From contig JAGHZR010000024.1 of assembly GCA_017745295.1 (NCBI GenBank), forward strand, positions 62,001-126,000: a stretch of DNA of 64,000 nt, given 5' to 3'. Made by a program: the position numbers and the translations under genes. Below, piece by piece: positions 41,779 through 50,541 of this stretch. The notes beneath the pieces were generated by a model. That model was not told the origin of the DNA. It saw only the letters and a list, made by a program, of their open reading frames with translations, and did not search any database. The stretch comes from Novosphingobium sp. Lineage in GTDB: Bacteria > Pseudomonadota > Alphaproteobacteria > Sphingomonadales > Sphingomonadaceae. Numbering within the stretch: position 1 is the first letter of the stretch; every line of letters begins with the position of its first letter.

Positions 41779-42570
41779 ATGGATGCAGAAATCGCCTATG
41801 TTGCGCGAACCAGCGAGAGAATGGTCTATCACGCCAACGACACGTCACGCGACACGATCGTGCTCGCTCCCGAAATCATGCGAATCCAAGACATGCGGAC
41901 CGAAAATCCCGATCTGAATTCGGTAGGGTTCCAAATCGTTTCACATGTGAGTTCGGTAACCGATTTCAGCTCGGACGCGCAGGTCCAGGAGCGTTATCCG
42001 GTCGAAATTTCCGACCTGTTGACCGCGCTGTCCGGGGCGGATCGGGTGGTGGTGACGGGTTTGGGAGTGCGTCGATTCGCCGAACGTTCGAACTTGTCCG
42101 GAAGGCTGGACAATTCTCGACCGGCGCGCTTTGCGCATGTCGACGTGTCAGGTCAGACCGCTGCCAAATTCTCCCAACGATCGCTTCCCGAAGGCTCGCC
42201 CACCCCGCGCCGGGCAGTACATTACAATGTCTGGCGCGCCACGTCGGGCGCACCACAGGACGTGCCCCTGGCCTTGTGCGATGCGCGCACGGTTTCCCCC
42301 GCCGACCTGCTTCCCGCAGACGCCATCTTCGATCGTGACGGCATCGATATCTGGTCGTTCGAGGGACTGGTGCTTGCCTATACCCCCGGGCATCGCTGGG
42401 GCTGGTTCAGCGACATGACGCCTGACGAAGTCATCGTGTTCAAGACCCATGACAGCGATCTCACCCGCGCCTGTTGCGTGCCGCACGTCGCCTTTGACAA
42501 TCCGCTGGCTCCGCCAGAAACCGCCCCGCGCGCATCGATCGAAATGCGTGCGATCGCCTATTGGTTCTAA
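41779..42570 (+). CDS. CmcJ/NvfI-family oxidoreductase (second copy)
   Basis: A 263-residue CmcJ/NvfI-family protein. Shared with the member at 28148 are RRAVHYNVWRATSGAPQDVP, YTPGHRWGWFSDMTPDEVIV and FKTHDSDLTRACCVPHVAFD, plus an HxD pair in FAHVDVSGQTA (about residue 120); the distal His in VPHVAFDN would complete a facial triad. It may be an Fe(II)/2-oxoglutarate oxygenase. Start chosen at ATG 41779 (GGAAACC upstream), since the open frame upstream crosses the operator and shows no family sequence; the ribosome-binding site is weak. Divergent from the TonB receptor operon and convergent with the DUF5695-like gene. Confidence 0.75.
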   Translation: MDAEIAYVARTSERMVYHANDTSRDTIVLAPEIMRIQDMRTENPDLNSVGFQIVSHVSSVTDFSSDAQVQERYPVEISDLLTALSGADRVVVTGLGVRRFAERSNLSGRLDNSRPARFAHVDVSGQTAAKFSQRSLPEGSPTPRRAVHYNVWRATSGAPQDVPLALCDARTVSPADLLPADAIFDRDGIDIWSFEGLVLAYTPGHRWGWFSDMTPDEVIVFKTHDSDLTRACCVPHVAFDNPLAPPETAPRASIEMRAIAYWF

Positions 42571-42636
42571 TCGCTTCTCGCATTGGCATGGCTGCCGACA
42601 TCCGTGCGGCACCGGGCGGCATCCATGGTCCAGGCA

Positions 42637-45471
42637 TCAGGTCTTTTGCGAAATCACTTGCTCGGCTTGGCCGGCTCGAGCCTTGAAACTGGTCCGCAGA
42701 GTGCCTTCTTTCACGTCGATGGCGTATATCCCGGCGATCGCGGGCCGATCCGATCCTGCCACCTTCCAACGCCACGCGTTCCTATTCGAAATACGTAATC
42801 TTAAAGTGCGGGCCGGGCCGGCAGCATGGTCGATCTCGAACGCACAGCGGTCCAGTCGCACACTGACGCGGATGGGCGTGTCAGATGCGAACCGACCATC
42901 GTCCAGCACTTCGATATCGAGGGAACGCTCTTTGAGTCGTGCATGAAAACGTCTCCGCACACCGTCGCGTGGACGTATCAGAAGCTGGTCTTCGCGCTCT
43001 TCCAGAACACCGGAAAGAGCGATGCGGCCGAAAAGCTCGTCGTCGACCAGCGTCGTTGCTGCTGCGCGCAGAGCGCCGCAGAAGCCGAGGTCGATCTCGC
43101 AGGAATAGTACCATGACCCATGCCGATGGGGCTGGTCCAGCCATGTCTCGCCAAGTGCGGCAGGTTCGAAACCGCCACCCGCGCCGCCGTCGTTGGCCTT
43201 GCCGGGGTACCAGTAGCCATAACCGCTTTTCGGGGTGCCGCTGTTCAACAGCGCCCAGCTGCTTAACGCCGAAGCATGGCCGAGCCGGAGCAGCGGGCGG
43301 TAATCCGGGGTATCGTTCAGCGCATGATCGAGGATGGCCCAGCCACCCATCTGCGCCATATAGCTAAGAGTATAGGCATCGCCGGCTTGCGCGCGATAAT
43401 CGCTGCCGAGCGTGTAGTACGAGGGTTGCAGCCAACCTCTGCAGAACAGGTTGGCGTCCATCTGACGCTTGGCAAAAGCGCGCGCACGTTCGGGCGGAAA
43501 GCGTTCCGGTCGGTCGAGTGCATAGCGGGCAATCGCCTGCGTCGATTCGAACCCCGTGGAATCGAAAGCGTATTCCGAGGCGAACAGATCGTCGACCTCG
43601 TTGATGAAGTGAGCGACCTTGCGTTCCCAGTGCCCGGCCAGATCGTCTGCCTGAGCCATACGATCTTCGCGGCGCAGCGCCTCGATCACGTCGGGAATGA
43701 CGAGCTCGTTGTAGAAGCCGGTGGAATCGGCCTCCCAGCCGATGATCTCCTTCGGGATCACGAACATGGCCCGCGCAGTGCCGAAGGCGCGTTCGAGATA
43801 GTCGGCTGCCGTCAGGCGCGTGCGGAAGCCGTGCCGGTCTCGCGCGATGCGATAGAGTGCGAAGTACATCAGCACGATGTGCGGGTAATCGTAGGGCCGC
43901 CAGAAGTGCTTGCGCCCCTTGTCGCCCGGATCGGCACTGTCGCGGTTCCGCTTCCAGTCGGGAATGCCGTAGAGCGCGTAAGGCCATTGCTCTTCGGCCG
44001 TGCGCTGGAGGCCGCCCCAGACGAAGTGCTCGACATAATCGTCCAGCGCGTCGATTTCGGCCTGCACCGGATATTCGGCGTTCTTGGCGGCCAGGAAGGC
44101 AGGCTTGGAGAGGCCCGGATCGTCGCAAGTCACTTCGTAGATCCGCCAGCCCTTGATCCGGTCGTAATTGTCCGGACCGAGCAGGGTTTCGCTCTCCATG
44201 TTCCATTCGGCCAGCAGGCCGTCGTACCACTTGGCGGGATCGCGGTGACGGTGTGCGGCAATGAACGCCCCGCGCTTGGCGATCATCGTCTCGACCGGTT
44301 CGGTCGCGAAGAATTCCAGCGTGGTCCGCCCTCCGTCCGCCTGATGCAGCGTGACGTGGTTTTCGCCGAGGCGGGCGAAACGCAGGCGAAAGAGCTTCCG
44401 TCCCGCCCGTTCTCCAAGCGGCGTCCATTCGGTGTGTTCGGGGTGTTCGGCTTCCAGCCGGACGACCGGGACACTGGAACCCAATGAGAGCGTCACTTCC
44501 AGATCGGTAGGCACGGTCATGCCCGGCACGACTTCGACGTCGATCAGCCCCTGCTCGGCGATGGTCCGGCGCATCGCGGCGTAGCCGTCCACGAGCAGGA
44601 AACGCACGCCTCTCCGGGCTGTCTCCCCCGGCGCGAGCATGAGACTGGTCGCGGGCAGGCGCCAGCGCGAGCCTGCCGCCTGCACGGCGGCCACTTCTGC
44701 GGCGGCGTGGAAAAAGACCCGGTAAAGGTCTGGCGAATTCTTGGGCGCGTCCCAGTATTCAAGCGCCGCGCCCTTTTCCGGGAGCATGGCAAGCCAGGGG
44801 GTACGACTGTCCTTGCGCTGCCAGAAAATGTGCGAACTGCGCCCCGAAATGAAGCTGTGCTTGAGGAGAGCATCGGGATCGTCCTTTGCCGCGTGGATCA
44901 TGTTGATCGGCAGCGGAAGGGCAAGATCGCCGAACTCGATCGGCACGGCCGTCTCGTTGGAAAGCGTCAGGGTCAGGTACAGGCCTTCGGCTTCAAGGGC
45001 GAGGCCGCTGGTGACGGAGATGCCGGAAGCAAGGAGATAGCGCGTCTCCAACCCGTTCTCGGTCTGCCTGACATGCTCGGGTTCTTGCATGCGCGTTTCG
45101 AAACGCTGCCACGGTCCGTCTGCGATGCGATAGGTGCCGGAGGCATTTCCAAGACCGGCGCCTGCATGAAGGAAGTCTCCCGGCACCTCCGCCGAGGCAG
45201 CGGACAGGCTAGTTGCGCGGCCACCGTCGAAGCCCAGTTTGAAAGGCTTTCCGCGACCCGCGAGTACGGAGCTGACCTTTCGCGGCACGGACGAAGGCGG
45301 GGCCGCGGCCAGCACCTTAGCCTCCAGCGCAGGCAGGCATAAGCCCGCCAGCCCCGCGCGGATCAGTCCGCGGCGGTCAAGCAGGCCGTGCGGCGTCGGG
45401 CCATGCTGGCGGCGAGGGATACGGCGGCTTTCGATCGATCGGTCGGGGGCATCATCGTCAGCGCGGTCCAA
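42637..45471 (-). CDS. Tat-exported DUF5695-like protein, putative glycosidase
   Basis: A 944-residue secreted protein. A Tat-type signal (LLDRRGLIRAGLAGLCLPAL, about residues 30-50) precedes a beta-rich N-terminal half and an alpha-helical half with the conserved-looking stretches NYDRIKGWRIYEVTCDDPGL, DYVEHFVWGGLQRT, YALYGIPDWKRNRDSADP and WRPYDYPHIVLMYFALYRIA. These recall DUF5695, a family of predicted six-hairpin (alpha/alpha) glycosidases; activity is not established. The start is TTG 45471 with GGAG seven bases upstream; no in-frame ATG exists before the signal. Divergent from a large TonB receptor, with a shared ATATCGTATA element in the promoters. Confidence 0.65.
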   Translation of the reverse strand: MDRADDDAPDRSIESRRIPRRQHGPTPHGLLDRRGLIRAGLAGLCLPALEAKVLAAAPPSSVPRKVSSVLAGRGKPFKLGFDGGRATSLSAASAEVPGDFLHAGAGLGNASGTYRIADGPWQRFETRMQEPEHVRQTENGLETRYLLASGISVTSGLALEAEGLYLTLTLSNETAVPIEFGDLALPLPINMIHAAKDDPDALLKHSFISGRSSHIFWQRKDSRTPWLAMLPEKGAALEYWDAPKNSPDLYRVFFHAAAEVAAVQAAGSRWRLPATSLMLAPGETARRGVRFLLVDGYAAMRRTIAEQGLIDVEVVPGMTVPTDLEVTLSLGSSVPVVRLEAEHPEHTEWTPLGERAGRKLFRLRFARLGENHVTLHQADGGRTTLEFFATEPVETMIAKRGAFIAAHRHRDPAKWYDGLLAEWNMESETLLGPDNYDRIKGWRIYEVTCDDPGLSKPAFLAAKNAEYPVQAEIDALDDYVEHFVWGGLQRTAEEQWPYALYGIPDWKRNRDSADPGDKGRKHFWRPYDYPHIVLMYFALYRIARDRHGFRTRLTAADYLERAFGTARAMFVIPKEIIGWEADSTGFYNELVIPDVIEALRREDRMAQADDLAGHWERKVAHFINEVDDLFASEYAFDSTGFESTQAIARYALDRPERFPPERARAFAKRQMDANLFCRGWLQPSYYTLGSDYRAQAGDAYTLSYMAQMGGWAILDHALNDTPDYRPLLRLGHASALSSWALLNSGTPKSGYGYWYPGKANDGGAGGGFEPAALGETWLDQPHRHGSWYYSCEIDLGFCGALRAAATTLVDDELFGRIALSGVLEEREDQLLIRPRDGVRRRFHARLKERSLDIEVLDDGRFASDTPIRVSVRLDRCAFEIDHAAGPARTLRLRISNRNAWRWKVAGSDRPAIAGIYAIDVKEGTLRTSFKARAGQAEQVISQKT

Positions 45472-45497
45472 GGCTCGTCTCCGTCAGAATGACGTAG

Positions 45498-45515
45498 GTA
45501 TATCGTATAATATAC
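45498..45515. promoter_or_regulatory. Operator-like dyad GTATA-N8-TATAC with ATATCGTATA core
   Basis: Lies 27 bases before the TTG start of the DUF5695-like gene. Its core ATATCGTATA (45500-45509) is repeated exactly at 45637-45646 in the TonB receptor promoter. No regulator gene is encoded nearby. Confidence 0.55.
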
Positions 45516-45616
45516 TTGAGGCAACGACGATGATCTCGGACATTCCCAGCAGTTATGCGCCTTTCCCGATGTCATCGCCCTGCGCGAGGCAGGGTCATCG
45601 GCGCGACCGGTGCGCC

Positions 45617-45649
45617 TTGACAAATTTGTATTTAAAATATCGTATACGA
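45617..45649 (+). promoter_or_regulatory. Promoter with overlapping palindrome upstream of the TonB receptor
   Basis: TTGACA at 45617-45622 is a consensus -35; TATCGT, 16 bases further, is a plausible -10. The perfect palindrome TCGTATACGA (45640-45649) overlaps the -10, as expected for repression by a dimeric regulator. The ATATCGTATA decamer within it is also in the divergent promoter. Confidence 0.6.
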
Positions 45650-45692
45650 CTCATCCGTAATGAATTGTTGCGGATCAGGGAGCGATAACCAC

Positions 45693-48626
45693 ATGAACAA
45701 TCATCGATCTTCCGCAGCCGGGCTGCGGACGCTGCTCATGCTCAGCTGTCTTGGCCTTTCGACAGGCGTCCATGCGCAGACGATCTCGGTTAGCGGCGAC
45801 GATGCCGCGACCGAGCGCCCCGCCAATGACATCGTCGTCACGGGATCGCGCATCCGCCGCGCCGCTGCCGACAGCCCTTCGCCGATCGCCGTGGTCGATG
45901 CCGACCAGATCAAGGCGACCGGCACGCAAAACATCGCCGATGTCGTCAACCAGCTTCCGGCGCTGGCGGTCACCCAGACCAACCAGACCAGCAACCTTGC
46001 GGGCAATGCCGGCGTCAACGCGCTCGACTTGCGCGGCATGGGCACGCAGCGCACGCTGGTGCTGGTCGATGGACGCCGCCAGGTCGCGGCGATCCCCGGC
46101 ACCTCGGCGGTCGATCTCAGCAACATTCCCTCCAGCCTTGTCCAGCGCGTGGAAGTGATCACCGGCGGCGCCTCGGCGCTCTACGGTGCGGATGCCGTCG
46201 CGGGCGTCGCCAACTTCATCCTCAAGAAGGACTTCCAGGGGATCGAGGCGAACACCCGCTACAACGCCTCGACGCGCGGCGACATGGACACTTACGGGTT
46301 CGACCTGCTCGCGGGCACGAACTTTGCCGAAGGGCGCGGCAACGTCACGGTCTACGGCTTCTACGAGAACACGCCCGGCACCGTGAGCGGTTCCGATCGT
46401 CCGTGGACGGCGGACGGTTATCCGATCTACGCCCGCACCAGCAGTTCCAGCCCCTATTTCATCCAGGACCACGTCCGCAACATCAACACCGCCGATGCCG
46501 CGCAAGTGGTGCTGGGTGGCAGGCTCTATTCGGTGGGCCGCGACAGCGGCACCTTGCGCGATCCGATCCTGGGCCCCGGCGGGCTCGTCAATGTCGTGCC
46601 GGTCAATCTCGCCACGTCCACCGACCCGCTCGGTACGTTGCTGACCGACGGCGGCGAATACAATGGCCGCTACGACGGCTGGTATCTTTCGGTCCCGTCC
46701 GAGCGCTTCAACACCCGCGCCGCGGCCAGCTTCGAGGTCAGCGACGCGCTGAAGCTCTTCGCCAATGCCACCTACGCACACAACACCTCGAGGTCGGGAT
46801 CTCTCCAGATGACCGCGTTCGGCACCGACGTGGTCCCTGCCGACAGTCCTTACATCACCGACGAGATGCGCGCGGCCAATGGCGGCGCGGTGCCTGCGGG
46901 CGGCGTCCAGTTCGCGCGGCGCTTCATGGAACTGCCCGCCCCGCGTACCGAATACAACCGCAGGCTGTTCCAGGCCGTGGCGGGAGCGGAAGGCGATTTC
47001 ACGCTCTTCGCCCAGCCTTGGAACTATTCGACCTACTACTCCTACGGCAAGACCACCCAGCGCGTGCGCGACGTGAACGCGACCGCCTACGACCGCTGGT
47101 ATATGGGCATAGACAGCACGACCGGCGCCAGTGGCGGGGCCGTGTGCCGCAGCACGCTCGACGATCCCGGCAACGGCTGCGTGGCGATCAATCCGCTGGT
47201 CACGCTGACCCCGGAGATGATCGACTACATCACCTATACCTCGCACTGGTCGAAATCGACGCTGACCCAGCAGGTGCTTTCAGGCTATGTTTCCGGCGGC
47301 CTGTTCGACTTGCCGGGGGGCGCGGTGCAGGTCGTGCTCGGCGGCGAATACCGCAAGGAGCGCAACGATATCGGCGCAATCCCCGAGTACAACCCGGACA
47401 GCCCGCTCTACGATCCGACGATCGGCACCATGCAGGGCACTCTGGTGGGCAAATATTCGGTCAAGGAAGTCTACGGCGAAATCCATGTGCCGATCCTGAA
47501 GAACACGCCGTTCTTCGACACGCTCTCGGTCGACGGCGCCCTGCGCCTGTCGGACTACAGCACCGCCGGATCGACCACGACCTGGAAGGTGGGCGGCGAA
47601 TGGGCGCCGATTCCCGACATTCGCTTCCGCGCCACTTACGGCCAGGCCGTCCGCGCGCCGAACATCGGCGAACTCTATACGGCGGACAGCATTTCCGGCC
47701 TGTGGATCACCGACCCCTGCAACGCGTACAACCTCGCCAACCGCGCGACCCGCACCCAGTATACGGCCGCCAACTGTGCAGCGATCAACCCCGCCGATAC
47801 GGTCAGCTACTGGCTCTACCGCGACATCATTTCGAGCGGCAATCTCGACCTTAAGCCGGAGACCGCCAAGACCCTGACGCTCGGCGCCGTGCTCCAGCCA
47901 CGTTTCGTGCCGGGCCTGTCGTTGACGGTAGACTACTACAACATCGACTTGCGCAATGCGATCGACGCCTTCGGCGCCCAGATGCTGATCGACAAGTGCG
48001 TCGACCAGTCCAGCCTCGACAATATCTTCTGCCCGCTCATCCAGCGCGATGCCAACGGCAATCTCGAATCCGTGATGACGCAAAAGCTGAACCTGTCGCA
48101 GTACCTTACGCGGGGCATCGACTTCGGGCTGGGCTACAGCCTGCCGCTGTCCCGGCTGGGGCTTTCCGACGATGCGGGCAAGCTGTCGATCGACGCCAAC
48201 TACACCCGCCTGCTCAAGCGTCGCTATACGCTCGACCCCACCGATCCCAATTCGATCACCGAATATGCCGGTATCTTCGGATCGCCCAAGTGGAAGGGCG
48301 TCGTGCGCACGAGCTATTCGCGCGAAGGCATGGGCGTGACCTGGAGCCTACGTCACTTCTCGCCGATGAAGGCCGCCACCACGATCACGCCGGACAAGTA
48401 TGGCAAAGTCTGGACGCCGAACGTGTTCTACAACGACTTCTCGGCCTTCGTGGCGCTGACCGACAATATCGAGCTGTCGGGCGGCCTCAACAACGCCTTC
48501 GACCGCAAGCCTCCGCGCATACCGGGTGCCGAGGCCGGCGGCGCGAACTTCGAACTGAGCTACCAGTCGGGCGTCTATGACGTGATCGGGCGCACATTCT
48601 TCCTGAGCCTGCGCTTCCATCGCTGA
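45693..48626 (+). CDS. TonB-dependent outer-membrane receptor (large, oligosaccharide-type)
   Basis: A 977-residue receptor. Signal peptide TLLMLSCLGLSTGVHAQ, TonB-box-like NDIVVTGSRIRR, plug motifs NIADVVNQLPAL, LRGMGTQRTLVLVDGRR and SALYGADAVAGVANFILKK, and a barrel finishing TFFLSLRFHR. The VLVDGRR and GADAVAGV motifs mark the large receptor class often paired with sugar or peptide degradation genes. ATG 45693 is preferred (GGGAG ten bases upstream) over an ATG eleven codons earlier. It is followed by an HExxH lipoprotein gene and is divergent from the DUF5695-like enzyme, forming a utilisation locus. Confidence 0.9.
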   Translation: MNNHRSSAAGLRTLLMLSCLGLSTGVHAQTISVSGDDAATERPANDIVVTGSRIRRAAADSPSPIAVVDADQIKATGTQNIADVVNQLPALAVTQTNQTSNLAGNAGVNALDLRGMGTQRTLVLVDGRRQVAAIPGTSAVDLSNIPSSLVQRVEVITGGASALYGADAVAGVANFILKKDFQGIEANTRYNASTRGDMDTYGFDLLAGTNFAEGRGNVTVYGFYENTPGTVSGSDRPWTADGYPIYARTSSSSPYFIQDHVRNINTADAAQVVLGGRLYSVGRDSGTLRDPILGPGGLVNVVPVNLATSTDPLGTLLTDGGEYNGRYDGWYLSVPSERFNTRAAASFEVSDALKLFANATYAHNTSRSGSLQMTAFGTDVVPADSPYITDEMRAANGGAVPAGGVQFARRFMELPAPRTEYNRRLFQAVAGAEGDFTLFAQPWNYSTYYSYGKTTQRVRDVNATAYDRWYMGIDSTTGASGGAVCRSTLDDPGNGCVAINPLVTLTPEMIDYITYTSHWSKSTLTQQVLSGYVSGGLFDLPGGAVQVVLGGEYRKERNDIGAIPEYNPDSPLYDPTIGTMQGTLVGKYSVKEVYGEIHVPILKNTPFFDTLSVDGALRLSDYSTAGSTTTWKVGGEWAPIPDIRFRATYGQAVRAPNIGELYTADSISGLWITDPCNAYNLANRATRTQYTAANCAAINPADTVSYWLYRDIISSGNLDLKPETAKTLTLGAVLQPRFVPGLSLTVDYYNIDLRNAIDAFGAQMLIDKCVDQSSLDNIFCPLIQRDANGNLESVMTQKLNLSQYLTRGIDFGLGYSLPLSRLGLSDDAGKLSIDANYTRLLKRRYTLDPTDPNSITEYAGIFGSPKWKGVVRTSYSREGMGVTWSLRHFSPMKAATTITPDKYGKVWTPNVFYNDFSAFVALTDNIELSGGLNNAFDRKPPRIPGAEAGGANFELSYQSGVYDVIGRTFFLSLRFHR

Positions 48627-48632
48627 TAACGG

Positions 48633-48666
48633 TCGGCCCGGTTCCGCCTCGCCGGATCCGGGCCGA
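48633..48666. terminator. Stem-loop after the TonB receptor
   Basis: TCGGCCCGG and CCGGGCCGA form a 9-base perfect stem around a 16-base loop, directly after the receptor stop and before the peptidase gene. There is no U-tract; likely a stabilising 3-prime stem or partial terminator. Confidence 0.45.
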
Positions 48667-48688
48667 TCCTCGACACCGGAGAGCATCG

Positions 48689-49600
48689 ATGATTTCGTCC
48701 CGCTTCGCCCTCGTACTGCCACTCCTCGTCGCGGCCTGCGCGCATGCGCAAGGGGAGGATACTCGCATGGCGAGTGCCGTGATCGGACGTTACGAAAGCT
48801 GGACGATCAGTGCGCCGCCCGCCGCGCTCGGTCTCGATCCTTTCTATGCAAAATATGCCGATGCCGCTGGCATCCCGGTGGTATCGTCCGCGAAAGTTCC
48901 GGACCGCGCCCTGCTGATTGCCCGAGATATCGTTCTTGCCGAGACAGCCGAGCGTCCCGACATCCGGCGCGAACTCGTCCGCAGTGGTGCGCGGGTCGGC
49001 GTCATGGCCATAGAAGAAGGAACAATGGACCTTCCCGAACAACGGGACTGGAAGAAGCCTGCCTTCGACGATCCGCGCCTGACGCCTTGCGAACGCGTGA
49101 ACTACGCCAGGATCGCCGCCATGACCGATGCCGAGTACTGGAACAACCGGGCACGCGGCATGGGCGGTCTCTATACGACCGGAGCTGCCGAGAACCTGCT
49201 GGGCGTGCCCGGCACGCGTTATTTCGGCGAGAACATTCTCGTCCACGAGTTCTCGCACAATATCCTTTCCGCGATCGAAAGAGCCGATCCCGCGCTCTAT
49301 GCGCGCGTTGAAGCGGCTTATCGCCATGCCCTGGAACAGGGCTTGTGGAAGGGCGATTATGCCTCGGTAACCGTACAGGAATACTGGGCGGAGGGCACGC
49401 AGTTCTGGTTCAATTCGAACAAGGCGTTCCGAACCGCAGAAATCACGGTCCTCTCGGACAAGGACCTGCTGGCGTACGATCCGATGCTCTTTGCCACGCT
49501 CGCGGAAGTTTACTCCCCCACCCACCGGATCGCTGCTGACGCCTTTCATGACCATCCGGCCCGGCTGGACTTGCCCCAGCGGCGGACGACAAGCTGCTGA
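48689..49600 (+). CDS. HExxH-motif putative metallopeptidase, lipoprotein or secreted
   Basis: A 303-residue exported protein. The N-terminus SRFALVLPLLVAACAHAQ has a lipobox-like VAAC at residues 13-16 and also a possible signal peptidase I site (AHA-Q). The Zn motif is ENILVHEFSHNI (about residue 185), and YWAEGTQFWFNSN about 50 residues later supplies a downstream Glu suited to a gluzincin-type site. Also notable are VGVMAIEEGTMDLPEQRDW and NNRARGMGGLY. I do not recognise a named family; peptidase activity is inferred from the motif only. It follows the TonB receptor by 62 bases and probably acts in the same glycan or glycopeptide module. Confidence 0.7.
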   Translation: MISSRFALVLPLLVAACAHAQGEDTRMASAVIGRYESWTISAPPAALGLDPFYAKYADAAGIPVVSSAKVPDRALLIARDIVLAETAERPDIRRELVRSGARVGVMAIEEGTMDLPEQRDWKKPAFDDPRLTPCERVNYARIAAMTDAEYWNNRARGMGGLYTTGAAENLLGVPGTRYFGENILVHEFSHNILSAIERADPALYARVEAAYRHALEQGLWKGDYASVTVQEYWAEGTQFWFNSNKAFRTAEITVLSDKDLLAYDPMLFATLAEVYSPTHRIAADAFHDHPARLDLPQRRTTSC

Positions 49601-49769
49601 GGCGTTCAGGCTGCGCTGGATCATGCTCCAGTGTTCCCTTGCTTGGGGTTTGGAACAGCCTTTCTCTGGACGCCCGATGCTTGACAGCTCACCGTGGCTG
49701 CATGCGGCCGAGCCTGATGCCCGGCCCACCTTCCTTTCATGTTGATGGGAAGCACCGGAAGCGCGGCGC

Positions 49770-50504
49770 CTACAATGTGAAGCCGCCATCGATAGTGAGA
49801 CTTGCCCCCGTCATGTAGCGCGCCTCTTCACGGGCCAGATAAGACACCAGCCCGGCGATTTCCTCCGGCTTTGCCACTCGCTTCAACGGGCTCATCTGGG
49901 AAAGCATGTCGATGGAGCCCGCGTTGATGTCGGTGTCGGTAGGGCCCGGCTGGATATTGTTGACCGTGATCCGGCGTGGCGCCAGGTCCAGCGCCACGCC
50001 CTTGACCATGGCGGCAACCGCCCCCTTCGTCATCTGGTACACGCTCGATCCGGGAAATCCGGTGCGGATCGCGACATTGCTGCCGATCGTGACGACACGG
50101 CCCCCATCGACGATGTGCGGCGCCGCCGCCTGGATTGAGAGATAGACGCCGCGGACGTTCACGGCGAGCATGCTGTCCAGTTCATCGAGCGTGACGGCCT
50201 CGATCGTGTTCATGCGAAACAGCCCGGCATTGACGAGAACGAGGTCGATCTTTCCGAAGCGATCGACGAACTGCGCAACGGCAGAGGTGAGAGCGGCGGC
50301 ATCTGCGCTATCGGCGCGGATGGCGAGAGCTTCTCCCCCTTGCCCGACGATGGCCTCCACCAATGCGGCGGCCGGCTTTTCGCTATTGGCGTATGTGAAA
50401 CCGACGGCATAGCCGTCCTGCGCCAATCGCTTGACCGCGGCGGCACCGATGCCGCGCGATCCTCCAAAGATGAGGGCAGTTTTGGGAGGTGATCCGATAT
50501 TCAT
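49770..50504 (-). CDS. SDR oxidoreductase
   Basis: A 244-residue classical SDR: FGGSRGIG at residues 13-20 in place of TGxxxGxG, VNAG near 91, Ser in TIGSNVAIRTG, YQMTK near 155 and the C-terminal MTGASLTIDGG. It likely reduces a carbonyl with NADPH. AAGGAT precedes ATG 50504. It is 37 bases downstream of the quinone oxidoreductase and probably in the same TetR-controlled operon, consistent with electrophile or quinone stress defence. Confidence 0.85.
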   Translation of the reverse strand: MNIGSPPKTALIFGGSRGIGAAAVKRLAQDGYAVGFTYANSEKPAAALVEAIVGQGGEALAIRADSADAAALTSAVAQFVDRFGKIDLVLVNAGLFRMNTIEAVTLDELDSMLAVNVRGVYLSIQAAAPHIVDGGRVVTIGSNVAIRTGFPGSSVYQMTKGAVAAMVKGVALDLAPRRITVNNIQPGPTDTDINAGSIDMLSQMSPLKRVAKPEEIAGLVSYLAREEARYMTGASLTIDGGFTL

Positions 50505-50541
50505 GGTAATATCCTTTTCTTGAAAGCGATGAGTGGCCGGA

